From Pelagophyceae sp. CCMP2097 (taxonomy: Eukaryota > Sar > Pelagophyceae), in the NCBI GenBank assembly GCA_026770575.1, contig MU657167.1:614383-678382 (forward strand): 64,000 nucleotides of DNA, given 5' to 3'. Both the position numbers and the translations under genes were made by a program. Below the pieces are notes generated by a model. That model made no database searches, had not been told where the DNA came from, and saw only the letters and a list, made by a program, of their open reading frames with translations. Shown in pieces: positions 20,550 through 29,212 of the stretch (within the stretch, counting starts at the first letter, position 1; every line of letters begins with the position of its first letter).

Positions 20550-22863
20550 ATGGTGCACGCGGCCCCCGCGCCGGCGGCGGCGCCCAAGGCGAAGCGCCGC
20601 GGCGTCGCGAAGCGCAAGCCCCCCGCGGCGCTGCAGCCGCTGGACCCGCAGTTCGAGGCACAACTGAATGCCGCCCTCGCGCGCGAGGTCGCGGCGCGCC
20701 TGGACGCGGAGCGGCGCGCGGCGGAGACGGAGGGCGACGCGCGCACGTTCTCCTACCTCTCGCCGCTCGAGCGCTTCTCGCTCTCCCTTTTTGCAAACAC
20801 GATGCGCAAAATGCAGCTCCCGCGGCCCCGCTGCGGCTGCTGCGGCGGGCCGCTGTTTTACTTCCTATTGGCAATGTATGCGGCGCACCGCATGCTCGGC
20901 GCGCCCTGGGTGCCGCTCGTCTCCATCCTCCGGCCGGCCGAGGCGGGCACCTGCGCAGCCGACGAGGTTTGCCCTGACGACGCGGGCGGCGCGCGCTGGG
21001 CCGACGCGGCGCTGAGCTGGGCGGAGTCGGCGCCGACGCGCGCGCAGCGGCGGCCCGCGCGGGCGTTCCTCGACCGTGCGGCCGCCGACGGCGCTGCGCA
21101 TAATCGCGCGCCCGTGATGATCCTGCCGGGCATGACGTCGACGGCGCTCGAGGTCTGGCAGGGCGTGGCGTGCTACAAGGACGCGTCGCGGCAACGCGTC
21201 TGGTCGTCGGGCGCGTCGACGGCTACTTTCCTCCTCGACCCAGAGTGCCTCACGAGGCACCTCGCTCTGGACGCCGAATCATGGGCCGACCCTGAGGGCA
21301 TCCGCGTGCGCGCCTCGACGGGGCTGTCCGCCGCGGACGCGTTTGGGCCGCTGAACCTCTGGGGAGAGGTCATCGCAAACCTCGCCCTCCTCGGCTACGA
21401 CGAGGCCTCCATCTCGCTCATGGGCTACGTGCGTCCCGCCCTTTCCCAAAGCGGCGCCACGAGGCACGGCGTAGGACTGGCGGCTGGACGCGCGGCGCCT
21501 CGAGCAGCGCGACGCGTACTGGACGCGGCTACGGCGCGCTATCGAAATTCTGCGCGAGACGAACGGCGGCCGCAAGGTCGCTCTCTTTGCCCACTCGCTC
21601 GGCGCGAATCACGCGCTGTATTTCTTCTCGTGGGTGGAGAAGCACGCCTACGCGGGCTGGGTGGAGGACCACATTGATTCGTTTGTGCCCATCGGCGGCG
21701 CCTTCCTCGGGTCGCCAAAGGTGCTCGCGTACGTCGTCTCGGGCGAGATCGCTGAGGCGGTCGGGGCCATGGGCGGCGCGTTTTCGCAGTTGTCGGAATT
21801 ACACGGTGGCCTCTCCCGCAAGAACATCGCGCGCCTCGCGCGATCCTGGGGATCCGTCGGCTCGCTTCTGCCAAAGGGCGGCGACGCGCTCTGGGGAAAG
21901 GAACCGCTCCTCGACTTTGCCGACGACGAGGGAAACAAGGCCAAGCGGCGGCGCGTCACGCGAGTCGTCAGCGACTTTCTGCGCGACCGCGGCAACGTCA
22001 CGGCGCCGCTTGTTGGCGGCGACGACGCTAATGCGGCCGCGCCGGTGTCTCATCCCCTCGGCCACTCAGCCTCGTTTGACCTCTTGCGCGCCGTGCTGCC
22101 GGAGTACATGCGCCTCGTCGACGCCGAGTACGCAAGCCTCGGCGGCGCAGAGTACGCAGGCCTCGGCGAAGACGCGCAAAGCGGCGACGACGCCCAAAGC
22201 GGCGACGGCGCCGACGGCGGCGGGGACGCGCAAAGCGACGCCCAAAGCGGCGGCGACGGCGGCCACGCGCGCGACTGGACTTCGCCGCTCGCGTCGCCGC
22301 TGCCGCACGCGCCGTCGATGCGCATCTACTGCCTCTACGGCCACGGCCGAGAGACGCCGCGCACGCTCCAGTTCGGCGCCAAGACGACGTCGTGGTCCGA
22401 CGACGTTTCCGACGAAGCCGAGGACGAGGCCGACGGGCCCGAGGACGCTTATTCGGTGCGCGGCATCGGCATGGAGGACGGCGACGGGACGGTGCCTCTG
22501 CTGAGCCTTGGGTACATGTGCACCCACGCATGGCGGAGCAAGGCGCTCAACCCGGCGGGCATCCGAATCGTCGCAAAGGAGTACCTGCATCAAGACCTGA
22601 CGCTCGGCGAGACCATCGCCCGGCCTTTGGACTTGATCCAGGGCCTGGCCAACGAGCGCGACGCCGACCACGTCACCATCCTCGGCAACCGCGAGTTGAT
22701 CACCGATCTTTTGGACGTTGTCCTCGGCCCGCCCACCGAGACGCTGCTGCGAGAGTCGCGCATCTCGTCGGACATTTGCGACGTCGCCGACCGAGTCAAA
22801 GTAGACCTCGGCCCACTCCACGCCGCGGGCGCCGTCTCCGACGCCTGCCCCGCGCTTGACTAA
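20550..22863 (+). CDS. PDAT: Phospholipid:diacylglycerol acyltransferase (PDAT/LCAT family)
   Basis: ER membrane enzyme that moves a phospholipid acyl chain to diacylglycerol to make triacylglycerol. Exons 20550-21428 and 21475-22863 give 755 residues. A basic N terminus precedes one membrane helix (PLFYFLLAMYAAHRMLG). Family landmarks in order: VMILPGMTSTALEVW, the lid cysteine-to-RQRVW region, DPEGIRVRASTGLSAADAF, the nucleophile elbow LFAHSLGANHALYFFSW (Ser), DGTVPLLSLGYM (Asp) and EYLHQDL (His). The catalytic triad is complete. A low-complexity insert of DAQSG-type units (about 22181-22258) sits before the last domain. Two palindromes lie upstream. Confidence 0.93.
22181..22258 (+). repeat. 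In-frame DAQSGD minisatellite within PDAT
   Basis: Imperfect tandem units built on GACGCGCAAAGCGGC encode Glu/Asp-Asp-Ala-Gln-Ser-Gly repeats, preceded by two YAGLG/YASLG units. It lies in a surface loop between the acyltransferase nucleophile and the Asp/His part. Confidence 0.7.
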
Positions 22864-22934
22864 AATCCACATTTTACTCGGCGGCCCTTGTGGGTTTCCC
22901 GGCCTTCTGGGGCGCTTTGCGGCTCCGGGCGGCG

Positions 22935-24441
22935 TTAGAGCGGCGCGGCGGCGGTGCCGTCGCCGGTGAGGCGGATGACGCACTCTGCAGGGTAGCCCAT
23001 GTTCGTCGTCAAATGGGCCGAAACCTGTGTCGCGAACTTGGCCGGCCCCGCGACGACGGCGAGCTTGCCCGGCATCCAGGGCTCGACGACCTCGTCGAGC
23101 TCCGGGTTGCGCGCGAAGATTCCGTTGACAGAGTCGTCTTCGTGGACTCGATCATCAACGATGCACGAGATCTCCATCTTGTTTGAAAACTTGTAGTACA
23201 GCGCCTCGAGCGCGTTGTACAGCGCAAAGTCGTCTTCCGACTCGTTGACCCAGAAGACTTGCGCCGTCGCCACGGTGGACCGACCCCGGGGGAGCGACTC
23301 TTTTAAAAGCTGGATCACAGGCAGCGCCCCGAGGTCCTCCACAAAGCACTGCAAGGATGTGATGGGCACGAAGCGGCCCTCGTACTCGAACATGCGCTTG
23401 CCGGGTTTTACGGCCACGTCGCCGCCGACGCCGCGCGCGTCCAAAGCGTCGACCACGGCCCTCTGCGATGGGGCCAGGCCGCCAACGGCCACGCGCGCGT
23501 CGCGCCGAGACGCCTGCGAATACGTTCGAGGTGCGCGCGCCTCGCCCCGGGGGTGGCGCCAAAGGCCCCGCGCGTCGGGCGACCCCTCGCGCGACTCACT
23601 GCGGGCGCGCAGATCTCGACGAACCCCGGCTCGAAGCGACTCGAGGCGAGCGGGAACGATGCGCGGACCATGCGGTTCTTCTCGTCGAGGACGGCGACTT
23701 CCAGCTCCTGGCCGAGGTCGAGGGGCAGCGCCGCGCCCGGCCCGGCCGCCAGCGCAAAGCGGTAGACGCAGCACTTCCCGGGCGCGTCGCCGAACTCGTC
23801 GACGTCTGCCACCGTGCACAGCGCCGGCTTGTCCGCCGGCAGCTCGATGACTGCGCCGCGGCCAAAGACGTCGAACCACCAGAGTCGGAAAGCATCGCGC
23901 AGCGCCCCGACCGCACCCAGCCGCAGACGCACGACGTTGCGCGCGCCCGCCGTGAGCCGCGAAATCAGCGACTCGCCGCCCTCGGCCGGCGCCGCCTCAG
24001 AGGCCTCGACAGCCTCAGAGGCCTCGGCCTTGTCGCCTTTGGACGACATCGACTCGACGGCCGAGAAGAGCAGGGTCACCATCAGCGCCCCGACGGCGGC
24101 GGCGAGCGCGACGGCCACCTACCTCAAAAGTCGGCGCGCGCCGCCGCGGGACCCGGACGCACGGCGGCGACGAGGGGCGGGAGCGCGCGGTCGAGAAACG
24201 ACGACCTTCGCAGCAACGGCGCGTCCAAGCGCACGTTCGCATAGACCGCCGCGAGGTTGAGGAGATTCGTGTCCCCTCGTCGCCGCGGCGAGCCGATGGG
24301 GACCGACGCCGGCGCCAGTTTAGGCCGCTCCAAAGCTGCCGGACGCCCTTTTGCTCGTATCCTCAGGCTCGAGTGGAGTGACCGCAGCGACCGCAGGCCG
24401 ACGCAGCACTGCACCAGCAGCGCGAGCCGCATGGGCGTCAT
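22935..24441 (-). CDS. Cytochrome-b5-reductase/FNR-like oxidoreductase
   Basis: Exons 24441-24163, 24118-23600 and 23513-22935 join in phase to 458 residues. The N terminus (MTPMRLALLVQCCVGLRSLRSLHSS) looks like a targeting peptide. A membrane helix (VAVALAAAVGALMVTLLFSAV) follows around residue 100. The FAD-binding barrel has CVYRFALA..LPLDLGQELEVAVLDE..VRASFPLASSRFEPGFVEI, and the NAD-binding half has KPGKRMFEYEGRFVPITSLQCFVEDLGALPVIQLLKESL, TAQVFWVNESEDDFALYNALEAL and GKLAVVAGPAKFATQV. The usual FAD motif RxYS/T is degenerate (CVYRF) and the GGGTGITP loop is replaced by VEDLGALPV, so activity is uncertain. Donors are gtgcgt and gtgagt. Confidence 0.62.
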
Positions 24442-24867
24442 CGCCGCGGCGCTATCAAGGGCGCACGCGCGGCCACATTGCTCTGGCGCGGCCGCGGCGG
24501 CAGTGGGTTTTGAAAATCTTCGTGGGCGTTGAACACGAGTTGAAATACAACGAACTTAAAAACTCAGATCTGAGGGCCGGGCGCCGGGGGCGGAAGAAGG
24601 TGAACGGTACTGCGAGCTACGCGCGATAGTTGTCGAAGACGAAGGCGACTTGCGTCGAGCCCGCCTGTAGGGCGTGCGCCTCTCCGAGGTAGGCGCCGGA
24701 CTCGTGGGCGTGCGACGACCGCGGCCTCTTGGACAAAGTTCTGCACACTGAGTCACTGACCACGAGCTGACCCTCGTCAGTCGTCGTTGCCTCCGCGGCC
24801 GGCGTGCGGCGCCGGCGGCGTCAGTGGTCGCCCGCGGCGTCCGTGGTCGCCAAGGCGGCAGTCGGCG
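24442..24867. other. Divergent intergenic region
   Basis: Upstream region shared by the reductase-like and RING-LON genes. No gene, motif or repeat stood out. Confidence 0.5.
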
Positions 24868-26227
24868 ATGGCTTTTGCCGCGGCGGAGGCGGCGCCGACG
24901 GCCGCGGCGGAGGCGGAGGCGGCGGGCTCGACGTTTGCAAGCGCGTCCAATGTTGCAGAGGTGATGGCGGCGGCGGCGGCGGCGGCGGCGGTGTTTGTCG
25001 TGACGGACGCCAATCCGTCGCTGGAGCGGCGCGTGGTTGACCTGGCAGAGTGCGGGGTCTGCGTCGGGCTCCTCTTCGAGCCGACGACGGCGCCCTGCGG
25101 GCACTCCTTCTGCCGCCAGTGCCTGCTCCGGTCGTTGCGGCACTCGCCGAGGTGCCCGACGTGCCGAGCCTACGTCGGCGGCGGCGGCGCGCACGCCGTG
25201 AACTACGCGCTCCGGCAACTCGTGCAACAGCTCGCGCCGCAGGCCTACGCGGCCAGAGGCGCCGAGGCGGCGGCCGAGCCCCCTGTCGAGCTCGAGGAGC
25301 TGGGCCTCTTCGCCCTCGAGCCGCTGCTGCCGCGCCAGGCCATGGCCCTCTTCGTCTTCGAGCCGCGGTACCGGCGCCTCGTTCAGGCGTGCCTCGGCGG
25401 CTCGAGGCGCTTCGGCATGATGGCGCCCCTCGGCGGCAACGCCGTCACCGAAGTCGAGGTCACCGAGACGACGCAGCTCGAGGGCGGCCGATACCTCATC
25501 CAAATCGTGCGTCGCGCCTCTGCGGAGACGTTACGACGTGGCGCCGTGGCGCGCGGCGGCGACGCGGCCGCTAGGTGGGCCGGCGGCGCATGAATATTTT
25601 GCGGTCCTGGACGTCGGACCACGGCTACCGCGTCGCCGCCGTGGAGCCGCTCTTCGACGAGCCGCTCGCTGCCGCCGACGCGGGCGCTGACGCGGCGCGC
25701 TCCGCGGCTCAGCAGTTTTCCGAACTCGCGCAGCAGCTTGACGGCGAGGTGGCGCTGTGGTGCGCGCGCGTGCGCTTGCGGCGCGGCCGCGCGCAGCAGG
25801 TCGACGCGCTCCTGGCGCAGCTCGGGGACATGCCCCGCGACAACCCAGAAGACCTCGGCCTCTGGCTCGCCGTGCGTCGCCTGCACGTCGTCTGCAACGG
25901 GCACGCCTGGGCCCGCTCCCGACGACCTTTTGCCTACACCGCGCGACGCAGGCTTTGATCAACCCTTTGCCGGCGCTCGGCGTGGCTCCAGAGGTACGGC
26001 ACTTTGCGCTGGAGGAGACGTCGTCGCTGGTGCGGCTGAACTACGTGCGGGGCGCGCTGTTGGAGTCGCTTGAATACGTCGACCCGGAAGCGACGACGAA
26101 CGCAATCGCCATGCGCTTGGAGGCATGGTTCTTCGCCGTGACGAGGCTCGTCGGCGTCATCGCCGCGAGGCTCCTCGCACCATTCCTCGGCAAGATCCAC
26201 CTCCCGCTCGAGGGCTACGGCCAATAA
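24868..26227 (+). CDS. RING-LON protein (LONRF-like E3 ligase)
   Basis: Probable ubiquitin ligase with a LON substrate-binding domain. Exon 1 (24868-25506) holds an alanine-rich N terminus and a complete C3HC4 RING: CGVCVGLLFEPTTAPCGHSFCRQCLLRSLRHSPRCPTC (about residues 61-98). The LON domain starts with LGLFALEPLLPRQAMALFVFEPRYRRLVQACL and GRRFGMM-type residues. It continues in exon 2 (from 25575: VGRRRMNILRSWTSDHGYRVAAVEPLF) and in a last exon beginning near 25951 (ALINPLPALGVAPEVRHFALEETSSLVRL). Intron 1 uses gtgcgt; the donor of intron 2 (near 25888) is uncertain. Organisation matches animal LONRF without TPRs. Confidence 0.87.
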
Positions 26228-26315
26228 GCTCGGTTTTCGTTCGACCGCTTATACGGTTTTCGTTCGACCGCGAGGGGGGCACTCCCGTCGGCCCGCAGCA
26301 GACCCTCGCGCAAGC

Positions 26316-27806
26316 TTAGAGGAATACCGCGGCGGGGTCGATTTGCCCCATGAACGCGCGGAGGTGCGTCGAGTGCGAGGCCTCGACGAAGTGCGTGGCG
26401 CCGTCGCGGACGAGGCGCTCGCACGTCTGCTGCCACCGCACGGGGCCGTCGAGGGACGCGGAGACGCGGCGCGCGAGGTCGGACGCGTCGCGGCAGGGGG
26501 CGTCGTCGTCTTCCGAGGAAGACGACGAGTACACGTCGTAGCGCGCGTCCGAGACGTCAGCGGCTTCGACGGCCGCAGAAAACGCGCCGACCGCCGCAAA
26601 CGCCTGTGGGGAGTGGGCGCCAAAGTACGGCGCCGCGAGGCGCTGCGTCTGCGCGCTGCACGCGCCGACGGCCGCCTGCGTCGTCGACCGCGTCGCGGAA
26701 GGGTGCGCGACAGGGTCTCTCCGAGGGCGCACCTCGAACGCGTCGAGTTCGGCGGTTCCGCCGGCGACGACAAAGCCGCGGCCGAAGAGGTGGTGCGTCA
26801 CCGCGAGCCCCTCCGGCAACAGTTTCTCGACGACGGTCAACTCGACACCGATGACCGACGTCGCCGCGAGGGCCGAGTTGCCGACCTGACCCGAGCTTCC
26901 GCGACGGGGAAACGCGCGACGAGAGATACTGCAAGACGCACGACTTCCAGGGCCGCGTGCCGCGCCTCGATGAGGTGCAGCGCATCTTCGAGCGTGAGCG
27001 ACCCGGCGAAGACGAGCGCCGCGATCTCGCCGGCGGACCTGCAATGTCGCCTTGACTGCGATGGCTCTCCTCGAGCGGTGTCCGATTTCCATCATCTGGC
27101 GCGCGGGCACGGACCCTAAGCCTGCGACGGCGACGATGTGTTCGCGGTCGAAGTCGTTGCGCTTCATCCTCTTTTCTAGCGAGGCAAGGCAGACGACTAG
27201 TGCGGCCGCGCGGTTGGCCGCGCCGCCCTGAGCGCCGAATAGCGCGTAGCCCAGCACGTCCGACGCCGCGTCGCGGAGCCTGCATCGATCGTGAACGCCG
27301 CGCGCCCCAGAGGCCCCAGGGGCCGCGCACTTTGCGTCGACGCTTTTCAGCTGATCGAGCGCGCTATCCGACTCGTCCGGAAAGAGCACGCAGATGCGGC
27401 GCCGCGGGCCCAGCGCGCCCATCGCCGCCATGCGCAGCGTGATTCTGCCGGGCGCCCAGGCGGCGGCGGCCGCCGCCGCCGCCTTGGTCGAGGCGGCCGT
27501 GGTCCCTTGTTCGATGGCTTTCAGCTGCGCCGAAATTTGCTCGAAGCAGACGTCTGCCACATACCACTCGTCGCAGGGCCCCTGGAAGAGCTCGGGCGCG
27601 TCGTCGATGTAAAAGGAAAAGGGCTCGGGCACGAGGCCGCCCTCGCGCACGGCAAAGCCGCAGGGGACAGCTTTGTTGACAGCGTTGCGCAGGGAACCAA
27701 AAGTGCACGCCAGCGTCGCGGGCACTTCGACGACGTTCGACGCGTAGTCCGTCACGGACACGACGAGCGATAGCGCCGCGCCGTCCGGCTTAACTCCGGC
27801 CCGCAT
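26316..27806 (-). CDS. Malonyl-CoA:ACP transacylase-like protein with altered active site
   Basis: Acyltransferase-fold protein. One frame is open throughout, but the middle belongs to other frames, so introns are required. The chain reads: N-terminal extension (about 120 residues), then ICVLFPDESD where active enzymes have FPGQGSQ, then HIVAVAGLG joined to SAGEIAALVFAGSLTLEDALHLIEARHAALE. VGNSALAATSVIGVELTVVEKLL follows, and a C-terminal part with PVRWQQTCERLVRDGATHFVEASHSTHLRAFMGQIDP (usual PVRW..v..L...G...fvEvGPgkvL.gl..ri). With the splice that fits, the elbow is LGSAG, not GHSxG, and the GQGSQ loop is absent. It may be a non-catalytic relative, or I may have misplaced one junction. It lies convergent with the RING-LON gene. 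Confidence 0.62.
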   Translation of the reverse strand: MRAGVKPDGAALSLVVSVTDYASNVVEVPATLACTFGSLRNAVNKAVPCGFAVREGGLVPEPFSFYIDDAPELFQGPCDEWYVADVCFEQISAQLKAIEQGTTAASTKAAAAAAAAWAPGRITLRMAAMGALGPRRRICVLFPDESDSALDQLKSVDAKCAAPGASGARGVHDRCRLRDAASDVLGYALFGAQGGAANRAAALVVCLASLEKRMKRNDFDREHIVAVAGLGSVPARQMMEIGHRSRRAIAVKATLQVRRRDRGARLRRVAHARRCAAPHRGAARGPGSRASCSISRRAFPRRGSSGQVGNSALAATSVIGVELTVVEKLLPEGLAVTHHLFGRGFVVAGGTAELDAFEVRPRRDPVAHPSATRSTTQAAVGACSAQTQRLAAPYFGAHSPQAFAAVGAFSAAVEAADVSDARYDVYSSSSSEDDDAPCRDASDLARRVSASLDGPVRWQQTCERLVRDGATHFVEASHSTHLRAFMGQIDPAAVFL

Positions 27807-28049
27807 CGTTTCCTCTCGCTAAAACTTTTGAAAAGAAAACTTAAACTTACCGGCGGACGGCGTACGGGCGCTGCGCAGACTCGGGCACGGCACCCGCCGC
27901 TCCACACCCATAGCGCCGATCATCCGTGGCCTCGCCCAGCGCCCGTCGAGCTCCCCTTGCTTCGAGCTGCCCATCTCTGGCGGCCGATCATCCGTGGCCT
28001 TGGCATCTCGGCGAGGTCGCCTGGTTTCTGCGCAGCCCGTCTCTGGCGC

Positions 28050-28853
28050 ATGTCCGACTTTACGGCGCGCACGCGGGGTCCGCGGCGGCGGCGGTCGGCG
28101 CTGTCGCTGCCGCCGCAGAAGCTTGCCACGATCGCCGAGGCGGCGCTCTTCGAGCGCGTCTCGGCGGCCGCGGGCGCTTCGCGCGTCGACCACGCTTCCG
28201 GCGCGCGCGAGGCGTCGTCGGCCATGGACGAGGTGCGGTTTGCGTCGCTCTCCGGCGGCGACGTCTTGGACGTCCCGCGGCGCAGCGAGTACACGCAGAC
28301 GTTTCACCTGGAACGGAACGCGACGGTCCATTGGCTTTTCCGCGTGCATCGCCACGACGTCGGCTTTAGCCTCCGGCGGCGCGCAATGGGCCACGGCGGC
28401 GCCGTCGAGCGCGATATCGTAGCGCCGAGGCGCTTCGGGGCGGGCGTCGCCGTCGCCGGCAGCTGGTGCGCAAGCGACGCGCCTTGCACGGTCGTCGTCT
28501 GCTTCGACAACACGTTTTCCGTCCTCCGTGCCAAGCGAATCGTCATGCGCCTCCGCCTCGAGCGGCCCACGGCGCGCACCGCGCGCGACGACTCGCACGT
28601 CACCGTCCGCGACCAGCTCGGCGCGCAGCTTTCCGAGATGGACTCTCTCCGCGCCAAACTCGACGCGGCGCGCGCAGAGGGCGCGCGCCTCGCGTCGCTC
28701 GCCGCCGTCGACTCGCAACCGGAGGCGCCTCGGGCAGAGGCGACCTTCGACGACGCGGACGGCGCGCCGTCAACGGCAAGCCTCCTAGCTTTCCTCGACG
28801 CGCACCAGGCGGGTGACCCGCCGCCCACCGGCGTCGAATACTGCACACTCTGA
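28050..28853 (+). CDS. GOLD-domain protein
   Basis: Intronless, 267 residues from the ATG at 28050. The GOLD (p24/Sec14-like) beta sandwich spans about residues 65-190: VPRRSEYTQTFHLERNATVHWLFRVHRHDVGFSLRRR, GAGVAVAGSWCASDAPCTVVVCFDNTFSVLRAKRIVMRLRL. The FDNTFSVLRAK block corresponds to the family's WDN..S..r.K. A short coiled coil (GAQLSEMDSLRAKLDAARAEGARL) and acidic tail follow. No transmembrane segment is seen, so it is more like cytosolic GOLD proteins of the Sec14/PATELLIN kind than p24 cargo receptors. A second GOLD protein is at 57167. Confidence 0.78.
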   Translation: MSDFTARTRGPRRRRSALSLPPQKLATIAEAALFERVSAAAGASRVDHASGAREASSAMDEVRFASLSGGDVLDVPRRSEYTQTFHLERNATVHWLFRVHRHDVGFSLRRRAMGHGGAVERDIVAPRRFGAGVAVAGSWCASDAPCTVVVCFDNTFSVLRAKRIVMRLRLERPTARTARDDSHVTVRDQLGAQLSEMDSLRAKLDAARAEGARLASLAAVDSQPEAPRAEATFDDADGAPSTASLLAFLDAHQAGDPPPTGVEYCTL

Positions 28854-29212
28854 GGGCACGTGTCTTTTAAGGGATCGTTCTCTCGACGTATAGACATGCT
28901 GCAGAAGGCCCTGCCGTGCTTCGGCGCCGCGACAAGGCGACAGCGAGACGTTTGCACCGAGTGTGCTTCAAAGAGTCTAGAGAAGAGGGTCGAGCTATAG
29001 GACGAGGAGCCCTACTAGTATAGCAGCTCCCTCTCGTGGCTGTCCACCGACCGACGAGCACTCTCTCGGGACACGGAATTCGAACGGAAGAACCCCTATT
29101 GGGCCAGCCCCACCCAGGGTGGATTTTAAGCAAGCAACCCCCAAAACCCGAAAGAACCGGAATATCCAAGAGTTGTCGACGGTGTTCCGGGAAAGCGCGG
29201 CTCGCGGGTTCG
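28854..29212. other. Upstream region of the UxaA gene
   Basis: No gene. Contains CCTACTAGTATAG (29011-29023), similar to the ACTAGT array at 35485, and copy 2 of the 25-bp motif (29111-29135). Confidence 0.55.
29111..29135 (+). promoter_or_regulatory. 25-bp dispersed motif, copy 2
   Basis: CACCCAGGGTGGAT, TT, TAAGCAAGC; differs from 11188-11212 at two positions. Lies 78-102 bp before the ATG at 29213. Confidence 0.4.

Noticed and set aside
26316..27806. Treating the uninterrupted 496-codon frame as an intronless gene
   Set aside because: The frame's middle (VRRRDRGARLRR...) is nonsense, while an offset frame holds the conserved SAGEIAALVFAG block bounded by acceptor and donor sites.
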